Source of the DNA: Chromatiales bacterium
GTDB lineage: Bacteria > Pseudomonadota > Gammaproteobacteria > Steroidobacterales > GCA-2729495
Assembly: GCA_002729495.1 (NCBI GenBank)
Contig: PBYE01000077.1
Coordinates: 1-38,717, forward strand
DNA length: 38,717 nt
Direction of reading: 5' to 3'
Below the pieces are notes generated by a model. That model was not told where the DNA came from and ran no database searches. It worked only from the letters and a program-made list of their open reading frames with translations. Of this stretch, positions 8,511 to 16,886 are shown piece by piece. The position numbers and the translations under genes are program-made. How positions within the stretch are numbered: position 1 is the stretch's first letter; each line of letters opens with the position of its first letter.

Positions 8511-9605
8511 TCAGGGCCAGTCCCTTGACGGCGTCATAAACGAGCCGCGTGTATCGATAGCCAGCCGCCACAGGTAACCCGGCGCTTCGGGATCGCCGTC
8601 CATCGGGTACAACAGGACATTGACGGGGATTTTTTTGGGCAACTGTTCGAGCGCCTCGGTGAAATACTTCACGCGACTGCTGGGCCGGATCATGCGCTCG
8701 GCGGATGGCGGACTCTTGCTCTGGGTTGGCAGTCCATCGGTGAGCAGATAAATATTGTCCGGTTTCGGGTCCAGGCGGTTAATAGCAACGAACGCGTTGT
8801 ACAAACTGGTACCCGACCTGGGAATAGTCGTACGCAGGCGGTTCACCGCCGCTGTCAACTCACTGCCATCACCTACATCCACCCAATCCCCGCCGGACCC
8901 CTCGACCACGGACCAGGCGGTTGTATTGAAAGCAAGCATCTGGAACACGGCATCCCTAGGGATACGCGCGCTGAGCCAGTCGACCGCATCCACGGCACTG
9001 CGCCACTTCGGGGTACGCAGTTTCAGGCTGTCGGGCATGTTTCGATACAGAATCGCGTTGATATAGGTACGGCCCAACATACTGGCTGACGCGTCCACCA
9101 GTATCAGTATCCGCCTGCCATCCATTTTCATGCCTGTCAGGTACTGGCGATTGCCCTGGCCTACGTAGGTACGTGCCCTCGAGCCGGATTTTGTGGCGTC
9201 CTCACCCGCTGCCAGCAAACGTTTTTTCGCTTCCTCCAGCCGCTCTATATCCGACTGCAGTTCCTCGACGCTCTGGCGCGAAGCAAGGCTGCTGTCGTCC
9301 AGCTCGGCTAACTCATCTTTCAGCTCGTTAATCATGGCCTGCAGCCGCCGCGCTTCTTCCTGCAGATCGCTCATGCGCGTCTTGCGTGTTTCAACCTGGG
9401 TCTGCAGACGCACCAGTTTTTTGCGGCCGTCCAGTGCTTCCTCTTCAAGCCGATTGGTCTCGCCGAGCAAATCAATATTTTCTGCATCGGCACGCACCGA
9501 AACCTGCGCGCTTATGATCATAAAAAACAGCACGACGGCGCCGAATCCGCACGACATGATGTCGAGGAACGACAGGTTGAAAACAGAAAAGGGTCTACGT
9601 GCCAT
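8511..9605 (-). CDS. ExbD/TolR-like transmembrane helix plus coiled coil and VWA domain (first of two paralogues)
   Basis: A 364-residue paralogue of the next gene. FNLSFLDIMSCGFGAVV occupies residues 9-25, with D15 at the mouth of a single transmembrane helix (about 16-34), as in ExbD, TolR and MotB. A long coiled coil (about 41-135) links to a VWA domain (about 163-355) with an intact metal-site pattern: DASAS 171-175, T266 in RSGTSLY and D290 in LLTDG. The gene overlaps the preceding actin-FHA gene by 11 bases, implying translational coupling. VWA domains usually bind protein partners through the metal; here the domain occupies the place of the peptidoglycan- or TonB-contacting domain of normal stator subunits. 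That role is inference from the architecture. Confidence 0.82.
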   Translation of the reverse strand: MARRPFSVFNLSFLDIMSCGFGAVVLFFMIISAQVSVRADAENIDLLGETNRLEEEALDGRKKLVRLQTQVETRKTRMSDLQEEARRLQAMINELKDELAELDDSSLASRQSVEELQSDIERLEEAKKRLLAAGEDATKSGSRARTYVGQGNRQYLTGMKMDGRRILILVDASASMLGRTYINAILYRNMPDSLKLRTPKWRSAVDAVDWLSARIPRDAVFQMLAFNTTAWSVVEGSGGDWVDVGDGSELTAAVNRLRTTIPRSGTSLYNAFVAINRLDPKPDNIYLLTDGLPTQSKSPPSAERMIRPSSRVKYFTEALEQLPKKIPVNVLLYPMDGDPEAPGYLWRLAIDTRGSFMTPSRDWP

Positions 9606-10965
9606 CAGGACCTGTTTCAGATATCAGTCTCAATTCACAGGGCGGGTCACCGATGCTGATGACGTCACCCGTTTGTAAAACAACGGAACCATCGACCCGG
9701 TGCCCGTTCAGTAATGTGCCAAAGCGGCTGTAGTCACTCAGGATCATGCGGCCCGAATCGATTTCAATACTGCAATGCCGGCGCGATACCCCACTGTGCC
9801 GCATGTTTATAGTCAGCCCGTAATCTCCCGGAGTTGATTCCGCGCCGATACGGAATGGTTCTTCGCCCAGGCGGTAAGCCGCTCCATCCAGTACGAGGTG
9901 GCTTGGAATTCCCGCAGTTGTGGTTAGCTGTGTTTCGCCCGCCGCAATCTCGGCGGGTGGCTGATCCCAGGGTAGTGTCGTGCTGACGGCGAACCCGCTG
10001 TCGTGGCTCACAAGTTGTGCCTTGCGCGAGACCAGTCCGCGCGCCGCGGTACCGGCATCCAGTGCAAACACGACGCAGGCCGGTAACTCCTGCAACATAT
10101 CAGTCACCCCGGGGAAACCCGCAAAGCGTGCGTCAATTTGCAGAACGCTGGCTTTGCCCACGACCAGGCGGGAGCGCAACGCCTGGAGAAACGGCTGGCA
10201 ATGCGCGCGCAGATGATCGGCAAGCTGCGTCGCGCTGGTCTGCGCCGTAAATTCATTGCCCTCGTAACTGAAGTTGAGTTTGGCTTCCGGCGCCCTGGCA
10301 AGCTGAGCAACCCATTCGTCGAGTTGGTCATATACCCGCTGCTCACTTCCGGCATCGTGGAGTGGATCGAAACGGCTGCATTCCAGGAAACGGCGTGAAA
10401 AATACTCGGCACAGCTACGCTGCAGCGACACCATGCCCAGGCTTTCAATGACCCCCGTTTCTGCTATCACCGGGCTACCGTCCTGGAGGATACGGCTCAG
10501 TGTGGTTGCGTGCGCACACACTTCTATATGAACCAGTTCGTGCCCGGGATAGGTACGCCGGGTCGCAGCGATGGGTATCTCCGCGATGCCGGTGACCGGA
10601 ATGGACAGCTCCTGGCTTATGCCGAGTAACAGGGCGAGTTGATCGCGGCCCCAGTAAGAGGGCACGGCAAATGCGGCCTCGTCGGCGCCGCCGGCCTGCT
10701 CCCACAGTTTCTTCAGCTGCGCGTGAGCAAGATCGGCGTAGGTGTCAATGCCCGTGACGCCGGTTGCAAGCGGCTGTTCCGACAGGTCACGCCAGTAGCG
10801 GTTGAAAAACGCGTGCGGCGTTTTGCGTGCCGAACGCAGGGCGATATCGCCAAATACCAAACTGCCGCTTTCTACAAGCGCGCATCCCGGCTCGGTAAAA
10901 ACAATACTGCTGTCGGCAACCGCGATAATAGCAACGTCGTTCAGTTCTATACCAAGAAAGGACAT
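9595..10965 (-). CDS. actin/Hsp70-like ATPase-fold domain fused to C-terminal FHA domain
   Basis: A 456-residue soluble protein without signal or membrane segment. The N-terminal part (about 1-335) shows the outline of the actin/Hsp70 superfamily: FLGIELNDVAIIAV at the start, and AAFAVPSYWGRDQLALLLG...IAEIPIAA near 97-134, which lines up with the VPAYF...INEPTAAA region of DnaK. The second phosphate loop is degenerate (VHIEVCAHATT, not DLGGGT), so ATP hydrolysis is doubtful. The C-terminal part (about 356-447) is a complete FHA domain with RIG at 372-374, SGVSRRH at 391-397 and SRFGTLLNG at 413-421. It should dock on phosphothreonine made by the kinase of the same operon. It starts 16 bases after the channel-subunit stop. 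Confidence 0.78.
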   Translation of the reverse strand: MSFLGIELNDVAIIAVADSSIVFTEPGCALVESGSLVFGDIALRSARKTPHAFFNRYWRDLSEQPLATGVTGIDTYADLAHAQLKKLWEQAGGADEAAFAVPSYWGRDQLALLLGISQELSIPVTGIAEIPIAATRRTYPGHELVHIEVCAHATTLSRILQDGSPVIAETGVIESLGMVSLQRSCAEYFSRRFLECSRFDPLHDAGSEQRVYDQLDEWVAQLARAPEAKLNFSYEGNEFTAQTSATQLADHLRAHCQPFLQALRSRLVVGKASVLQIDARFAGFPGVTDMLQELPACVVFALDAGTAARGLVSRKAQLVSHDSGFAVSTTLPWDQPPAEIAAGETQLTTTAGIPSHLVLDGAAYRLGEEPFRIGAESTPGDYGLTINMRHSGVSRRHCSIEIDSGRMILSDYSRFGTLLNGHRVDGSVVLQTGDVISIGDPPCELRLISETGPDGT

Positions 10966-10981
10966 CAGATCCTCTCACGTA

Positions 10982-11779
10982 TCAGTCGGATTGCATGTGG
11001 CGAATCACATTTTCATCCACATAGTTTTCCGTATCGAAAACCAGTCGTTCCTGCAACAACTGTAACTGGTGAACGAGGAACATCAGGACAATGCTGATTA
11101 ATAATGCGATAAAGGTTGAGTTAAACGCCACGCCAAGGTTTTCGGTCACGCCGCTGATATCACCTTCAACTGCGCGATGCGCCTGCGCCAGTGCCGACCC
11201 GATGCCGCGTACTGTGCCGATAAAACCAATGGACGGGATCGCCCAGGCGATATAACGAATCATGGAAAGTTCCGACTCCAGTCGCTCTGCCTCATTCGAG
11301 ACAAGCGTATGCGCAGACGACGATACATCCTGAACATTCCGGGTCGTGCCAAACCGGCTCAGCGCGGCAAGTAACACACGCGGTAACAGCAGGCGGCGCT
11401 CATCGTCCGGGAGGGATTGCAGGGATCGTGAGTACTCGCGCGTATCAGCCGGCAGAATCTTCATGCCCGCAGCGATGGGTACAAATTCCTGTTGTAACAG
11501 TTTGCGCTCGCGGTTGGCAGACATAGCCTTGTAAGCCAGCATCGAGAACGCCCAGAGCATCAGGATAAAGCAGCTCTCCTGCTCGAAATCCTGCACGATC
11601 ACATAGAAAGAACGTTCCGGCACGTAGTCGGGATTGGTTGCGATCTCTGCCCGCTGTGCAAGGGTTATTGCATCTGCATTAGGCCGGATAACCGTGAGAT
11701 AGATCGAGTGCACCAGGATGACGGAGATAAGCAACGCGAACATGTGAAACACGAACTCGTTGGGCATTTGCTTTTTCAT
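10982..11779 (-). CDS. MotA/TolQ/ExbB-family ion-channel subunit
   Basis: A 265-residue inner-membrane protein with four hydrophobic segments (about 10-31, 66-85, 175-195 and 217-238) and a cytoplasmic region between the second and third, as in ExbB/TolQ. The signature loop and helix reads IPSIGFIGTVRGIGSAL at 181-197, matching the LGLLGTVxGM motif of the family, and GVAFNSTFIALLISI at 216-230 corresponds to the last channel helix. A strong ribosome binding site (AGGGAG) precedes the ATG. In known members five such subunits surround two ExbD/MotB-type helices and use the ion gradient; the two VWA proteins downstream supply helices of just that type. What the complex moves is unknown. Confidence 0.88.
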   Translation of the reverse strand: MKKQMPNEFVFHMFALLISVILVHSIYLTVIRPNADAITLAQRAEIATNPDYVPERSFYVIVQDFEQESCFILMLWAFSMLAYKAMSANRERKLLQQEFVPIAAGMKILPADTREYSRSLQSLPDDERRLLLPRVLLAALSRFGTTRNVQDVSSSAHTLVSNEAERLESELSMIRYIAWAIPSIGFIGTVRGIGSALAQAHRAVEGDISGVTENLGVAFNSTFIALLISIVLMFLVHQLQLLQERLVFDTENYVDENVIRHMQSD

Positions 11780-11823
11780 TACTTGCTCCCTGTAAATCCC
11801 ATGCCAGGTCCTGCTTTACCAAG

Positions 11824-12114
11824 TTACAATTCTGATGACATTTCAATCGCCATATCGGCCGGTAGCGGTTCCGTCGGTTTAAACTCTTTCACTTCGCCTT
11901 CCGTCGCCAGCGCCGCTTCGATCCGCGCGAGCTGCTCTTCCACTTCTGCCTGGCTTATTTCCCGATCAGCGTTCCCGGTACTTTGCTCAACGGGCTCCTG
12001 TGCATAGGCTGCGCCGCCGAACATGCCGGAGCTTTCTGCCGGCGCAATCTGCCAGGCCGCCCACGTTATGCCCAGCCCGAGACACATAATCAGCATAGTT
12101 TTAAGGGCGCTCAT
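11824..12114 (-). CDS. small exported protein of the envelope cluster
   Basis: I start it at the ATG at 12114 (96 residues), one base after the upstream stop, because this places a signal peptide at the N-terminus: MSALKTM, a hydrophobic run, and a likely cleavage after AYA near residue 40. The mature part is about 55 residues, acidic, with a short helical stretch rich in Glu and Ala (QAEVEEQLARIEAALATE). No family is recognised. Its place between the SUMF1 protein and the channel subunit suggests a small periplasmic accessory of the same complex. It could also be retained as a single-helix membrane peptide if the signal is not cut. Confidence 0.6.
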   Translation of the reverse strand: MSALKTMLIMCLGLGITWAAWQIAPAESSGMFGGAAYAQEPVEQSTGNADREISQAEVEEQLARIEAALATEGEVKEFKPTEPLPADMAIEMSSEL

Positions 12115-12115
12115 C

Positions 12116-14548
12116 CTAGTCCTCACTCGCGTGATTCGTTGCGTACCTGGCGAGCCGGAAGCCCACATCGAGCCGACCACGATCACCAAAGTCCCTGTAC
12201 GCCAGCCGCAACTCACTGATACTCGACTGGCGCCAGCTGGAACCACGAATAACATGATACTGCCCCTTGGCAGGTCCTACCGGATCAATCAGTACCGCCG
12301 AACTGCCGCTCGATACCGAATAGTAGTCATTCATCCACTCCGCTACGTTGCCGCCAAGGTCATAGATGCCAAGGGGGCTGGGCGCAAAAGCACCACCGGG
12401 CGATGTCACCGGATAGCCGTCGTTAAACCCGTTGATCGTGTTTACCGCAACATCCTCGGCAGACATATCGGCGAAATTACCCGAATTGCCGGGCGGCGGC
12501 ATGCCTGAACCCCAGGGATACTTGCGTTCACCGCCGCCCGCGTTGTAGCGAGCTGTCCATGCCCACTCCGCTTCGGTTGGCAGGCGATATCCGTTCGTAG
12601 GCGGGTCTGCCAACACCAGCGAACTGCCCTTACTCATATAAGCAGGATCCAGCCCGTCACGCTGACTCAGCCAGTTGCAATATTCCGCGGCATCATTCCA
12701 GCTAAGCATGACTGCCGGATTATTATCCGCGGCGAGTTCGCGGTATTTTTCCGCACCCGAGGTATGCATCGGACGAAAGTCACGAAACTCGCGATTGCTG
12801 ACTTCTTTCTGCCCTATATAAAAGAGCCGCGTCAGTCGCACCGAGCGAAGTACTTCGTTTGGCCGCCGGCCCTGCTCCCGGCGCGGCGCGCCAAGCACCA
12901 GTTCGCCCGGCTGAACCAGTTGCATGACCTGCCCCTGGCCCGTGGTCAGTATTTTCGGGATGGCGGCGAGTACCGCCTGCTCGGGGGTCAGCAACCGCAC
13001 CTCCAGCTGTTGTAACAGGCCCGGTTTTGGTGTGACCTCGCCCGACCAGGTGTTGTACCCGGCTTTGCGTACTTCCAGCCGGTGCGGAACCGCGATCAGT
13101 TCGAGTTCCTGGTTTGCATTACCCATATTGCGGCCGTCCACAAACAGCGATGCGTCGGCAGGGCTTGCCGTAACGTTAATAACTCCGACTTTGGGTTGCA
13201 TCACGATATTTACGGGCACCGGCACTCCGTCAGCAACTTCAACCGAACGGGTTGCAGTCTGGTAACCGGGCCGGCTTACCCTGACCTGGTAACGGCGTCC
13301 CTTGGCGACCTCAATTTCAAGAGGTGTGTTGCCCTGGTACTCGTTCTCCACCGTGACTGCGGCACCCGCCGGCTTACTTTCGACCTGTATAAAGCCACCG
13401 GCTTCGGCGAGTTTAATAAGTGGAATTTCCCCAGCCTTGCCCGCGATTATATTCAGTGCGCGTCTTTCGGTGCGATAACCCGGTTTACGCACAATGATCT
13501 GCCGGCTGCCGGCCAGTAACTCGATGCTCGCAGGTGTGATACCCAATACTTCATCTGCAAGCACAACTTCAGCCCCTGCCGGATCGGTACTTACAATGAT
13601 GTCAGCCCAGGCGGGTACCAGTTCAGCTTCGACAGTCTGCAACTGATCAAGACCAGCCACTTCCACGGTCGCTATGTATTCAAGAAAACGTTGCGTGCGG
13701 ATGCGCAGTTCGTAATTGCCCGCCGGCAGTTTCACTTCCGCAGTTGGCAATACGCCAACCGCCCGGCCGTCAAGCCATACCTCGCCGGCTGCTTCGGGTA
13801 TTGTTTTGACCGCGACCCGCCCGGGCAACTCTCTAAGCTGAAAATCAAATTCCGCACGGTCACCCCCGGCAATCTCGATCGAGTCGTACAACGACTCGAA
13901 ACCAGGCATTTCGATTAATACATCGTAGTTCCCGGGCCACAGGAGATACCGGCCGTTGCCGCCCGGTGTCAGCCAACTCCCCGGCAAACTGATCGCGGAG
14001 TTCTCATGTTCGGTCCGGATGACAACCGTAACCGCGCTAAACATGTAGGCGGCGGCCAACACCAGCAGTACGAGTGCGCCAGCGACAACGTAATAGCCAC
14101 GACGTACGGGTTGACCGCCGGGCTCCGCACCCCGGCTGATCGCCTTGCGCACTTTTACCGGCTGTATGTTCTGGCCCGGATCACTAATATTATCGGCAAG
14201 TTGCGGCGGCGCCGTCTCGTATTCGACGTTGCGATAATCAACGCTTATTTCAAGTTTCCCGCGGGATATTTCACAAATGATTTCGATACCGGCGACCAGC
14301 AGCACGTCCCCGGCTTGCAGCCAGCATGTACTGCTTACCGGCTCATTGTTAACCCTAACATCGCCGTCACCGGGAACCTGCACGAAAGAACGGTCATCGA
14401 GCACACCGATCTGCGCGACATCACCGGTGGCTATCGCGCCCGGAATCCGTATATCGGCATCGGTACCCGTGCCTATGTGCAGCGGCAAATCCTGCTCGCC
14501 CAGGATGCGTGTGCCGGCTGCATCACTGACGACGATCTCAAGACTCAA
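12116..14548 (-). CDS. degenerate FHA - transmembrane - five PEGA repeats - SUMF1 (FGE-like) protein
   Basis: 810 residues starting at TTG, whose first bases overlap the kinase stop (TTGA); GAGG lies 7 bases upstream. Order: FHA-like fold lacking the SRRH signature (about 1-95), linker, one transmembrane helix (151-176), five PEGA-type beta repeats (about 177-238, 243-312, 315-382, 385-450 and 455-520; e.g. KPAGAAVTVENEYQGNTPLEI), and a SUMF1 domain (about 540-803) with RLPTEAEWAWTAR, GNVAEWMNDYY and GFRLAR. The region where true formylglycine-generating enzymes carry catalytic cysteines reads VIRGSSWRQSS, so the domain is likely a binding module and not an enzyme. The FHA part would be cytoplasmic, and the PEGA and SUMF1 parts periplasmic. 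Confidence 0.85.
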   Translation of the reverse strand: MSLEIVVSDAAGTRILGEQDLPLHIGTGTDADIRIPGAIATGDVAQIGVLDDRSFVQVPGDGDVRVNNEPVSSTCWLQAGDVLLVAGIEIICEISRGKLEISVDYRNVEYETAPPQLADNISDPGQNIQPVKVRKAISRGAEPGGQPVRRGYYVVAGALVLLVLAAAYMFSAVTVVIRTEHENSAISLPGSWLTPGGNGRYLLWPGNYDVLIEMPGFESLYDSIEIAGGDRAEFDFQLRELPGRVAVKTIPEAAGEVWLDGRAVGVLPTAEVKLPAGNYELRIRTQRFLEYIATVEVAGLDQLQTVEAELVPAWADIIVSTDPAGAEVVLADEVLGITPASIELLAGSRQIIVRKPGYRTERRALNIIAGKAGEIPLIKLAEAGGFIQVESKPAGAAVTVENEYQGNTPLEIEVAKGRRYQVRVSRPGYQTATRSVEVADGVPVPVNIVMQPKVGVINVTASPADASLFVDGRNMGNANQELELIAVPHRLEVRKAGYNTWSGEVTPKPGLLQQLEVRLLTPEQAVLAAIPKILTTGQGQVMQLVQPGELVLGAPRREQGRRPNEVLRSVRLTRLFYIGQKEVSNREFRDFRPMHTSGAEKYRELAADNNPAVMLSWNDAAEYCNWLSQRDGLDPAYMSKGSSLVLADPPTNGYRLPTEAEWAWTARYNAGGGERKYPWGSGMPPPGNSGNFADMSAEDVAVNTINGFNDGYPVTSPGGAFAPSPLGIYDLGGNVAEWMNDYYSVSSGSSAVLIDPVGPAKGQYHVIRGSSWRQSSISELRLAYRDFGDRGRLDVGFRLARYATNHASED

Positions 14549-16875
14549 ATCGGATCCTCACACCTAAGGATGACAGGTTGCATGGTGACTTCCGGCGCTA
14601 CCCTGAAGGTGGTTCGCGCATCGCGATAACCATTACGAACGCCGACAGCCGTGTAAGAGCCTGGGCGTAACTCAATGCTGCGAGTCACAAAGGTGCCCAA
14701 ACGACCTACCTTGTATATTACAACGTCGGTCAGGTTATCCGATTGAAATTGCACGCTGACCGGAACCAGTGCCCGTTGTAACAAGCGATCAAGCTCATTT
14801 ATCTGCCCGGTCAACACCGGGCCCGGTGGCTGCATACCGCGCGCAAATTCCACCAGGGTGCGGGTTGCCTGCCAAACCGCATCGTCGGCCAGCCGGTCGG
14901 GACTGGCAATGGATTCACGCATACGTGTATCCAGTTCGACGCGACGGCGACTCTGTTCCAGACCGGCGCGCGCTGACACGACCGTCGCATCAAGCGCCAG
15001 TATGCCCTGGTAACGCTCAACGGCAGTTGCCCAGTCTTCAGAAGACTGCAGTTTCTCTGCCTCGGTATTCAGTTGAATAATCCGGGCGAGCCGCTGTTCT
15101 GTTTCGATCTGGGCCAGCGCGGTTTGTGCATCCGCATCGCCGGGACGCACTTTCAGGGCAGCGGAAAACTCTCGCCTTGCAGTCGTATATTTTTCGGCCG
15201 CCAGTGCTGCATAGCCGGATGACATTGCGGCCTGGTAGCTGTTACCCGTAACGATGCCGCGAACCCGGTCCCGACCCGCGACAGCGGCCTCCCAGCCCGG
15301 ATCGATTTCCAGCGCCCCAGTGTAACTTTGTAACGCGTCCTGCCATTGCTTCACGAATTCATACCCGGACGCTTCTTCCATCAATGCAAGCACCTGGTCC
15401 AACCTCAATGCCCGGGCCTGGCCCACTTTTGCTGCATCGTTATCTTTGTCGATCGCAAGCACCAGGTCGAAACGGTCCAGTGCAAGTTTCTGGTTGCCTG
15501 CATTGAACGCGGCGGCGGCATCGGCCAGAGCGGTTGCGAGTACCTCCGCCGTACGTTCTTCAAGCGGCTCCATCAGCCGCAATGCCCGCCGGTACGCATC
15601 AGTGGCACCGGCATAGGAACGGTTCTTGTAATACTCATCGCCTTCAGCAACGGCGGTACGGGCAGCCACCCAGTCGGCCCCACCCCACAGTTCCACCGCT
15701 TTGGCCTGCAGGCTGTCATCCGCCGCCAACAAATTGCCGAGCGCCTGGTCTGCCACCTGGCGGTTGCCCGCATCAGCCGGACCATCATCTTTAGCAGGCT
15801 GTGCTGCCACGGGTTCGCGGGCAAGCTCAACCGGTGGACGCATTGCTGTCTGCTCGTCCACGAAGTCCGGCAACAGGAACACGACGGCCAGGGCGACAAG
15901 CGCGAGAATGCCGAAACCCGCGTAAAGCAGGCGGCGGGGGCCGCTGCCCAAAGCGCCGGTAGTTTCCAGCGGTTTCGGCCGGAAGGTTGTGTCTTGTGAT
16001 TTTGTCGCACTCTTCCGTGTAACCGCCTGGATAGATATCTCATCATCCCCTGTCGTTCCAGGCACTTCTTCAACAATTTCGGCCAGTGCCACACCTACTG
16101 CACTCATGCCCACCGGCCGGCGCACAGCTTCTTTTTCCAGCATTGCCGCAACCAGTTCCTCGAGTCGCGGAGGGATTACGGAGTTATCCAGTCGCGACTT
16201 GAGCGGCCCGGGTTTCTCGCCCAGCACCTTCTCGCGACTTACATCAGGATGAAACAGGGGGGCACCGCTTACCAGGTCGTAAATAAGTGTGCCAAAACCA
16301 TAAACATCGTCAGCTATGCAGGGACTCTCGCCCTTCACTTGCTGCGGGCTCATTGTCGGCAGAGACCCACCTGTACGAACCTGGTCCGAGTACTCTGCCG
16401 CAAGCAGGCTGGCAATTCCGAAATCAGTTAACCGCGGGTCATCGGCCGAGACAAGCAGTACGTTGGCCGGCTTGATATCCCGATGCACGATGCCGGCTTT
16501 ATGCGCATAGTCCAGCGCATCGGTCAGGGGCAACAGGGTTTTAATAATTGACTTCCAGTCACCGCCGCGCAGATTTTTGAGGCTGGACCCTGCAACGTAC
16601 TCCATGGATATGAAATGCAGGTCGGACTCGGTATGTGCATCGTAAACGCGCACGATATTGGGATGGCGAAGCTGCCTCGCCTTGGCGCATTCTGCATGCA
16701 GCAGTTCGATAAAACCGGCCTTTTCGGCGAGCGCCTGGTCGAGAATTTTTAGCGCAATATCCTTTGCGCGTTCAGCATCAAAGGCCAGCCATACTTCACT
16801 CATGCCGCCTTTACCAAGGCAGTTAAGCAGGCGAAAGCGCGTGCCTAAGGCTAATCCCTCCGCGAGCTCAATCAT
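14545..16875 (-). CDS. transmembrane Ser/Thr protein kinase with TPR region and PEGA-like tail
   Basis: A 776-residue Hanks-type kinase. Kinase domain about 14-270: glycine loop LGKGGMSEV (20-28), K43, E62, HRDIKPANVLL with D133 and N138, DFG 151-153, and RRP 252-254. All catalytic residues are present, but the activation segment reads GGSLPTMSPQQ where most bacterial kinases have GTPxYMxPEQ. A transmembrane helix at about 316-336 is followed by a periplasmic region with TPR-like helical pairs (about 395-640) and a C-terminal beta-rich, PEGA-like segment (about 704-776). It overlaps the next gene by 4 bases. Two FHA proteins in the operon are its likely partners. No PP2C phosphatase gene is present in the window. 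Confidence 0.9.
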   Translation of the reverse strand: MIELAEGLALGTRFRLLNCLGKGGMSEVWLAFDAERAKDIALKILDQALAEKAGFIELLHAECAKARQLRHPNIVRVYDAHTESDLHFISMEYVAGSSLKNLRGGDWKSIIKTLLPLTDALDYAHKAGIVHRDIKPANVLLVSADDPRLTDFGIASLLAAEYSDQVRTGGSLPTMSPQQVKGESPCIADDVYGFGTLIYDLVSGAPLFHPDVSREKVLGEKPGPLKSRLDNSVIPPRLEELVAAMLEKEAVRRPVGMSAVGVALAEIVEEVPGTTGDDEISIQAVTRKSATKSQDTTFRPKPLETTGALGSGPRRLLYAGFGILALVALAVVFLLPDFVDEQTAMRPPVELAREPVAAQPAKDDGPADAGNRQVADQALGNLLAADDSLQAKAVELWGGADWVAARTAVAEGDEYYKNRSYAGATDAYRRALRLMEPLEERTAEVLATALADAAAAFNAGNQKLALDRFDLVLAIDKDNDAAKVGQARALRLDQVLALMEEASGYEFVKQWQDALQSYTGALEIDPGWEAAVAGRDRVRGIVTGNSYQAAMSSGYAALAAEKYTTARREFSAALKVRPGDADAQTALAQIETEQRLARIIQLNTEAEKLQSSEDWATAVERYQGILALDATVVSARAGLEQSRRRVELDTRMRESIASPDRLADDAVWQATRTLVEFARGMQPPGPVLTGQINELDRLLQRALVPVSVQFQSDNLTDVVIYKVGRLGTFVTRSIELRPGSYTAVGVRNGYRDARTTFRVAPEVTMQPVILRCEDPI

Positions 16876-16886
16876 TCACGTACAGG

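Noticed and set aside
7519-11779. Zorya-type anti-phage system
   Set aside because: A MotA-like subunit with MotB/ExbD-like partners invites this reading, but the VWA domains replace the MotB-type end and no ZorC or helicase gene is present.
7519-16875. Type VI secretion regulatory locus (kinase, FHA, VWA)
   Set aside because: Kinase and FHA proteins recall PpkA/Fha, but no sheath, tube, baseplate, ClpV or TssJLM genes lie in the window.
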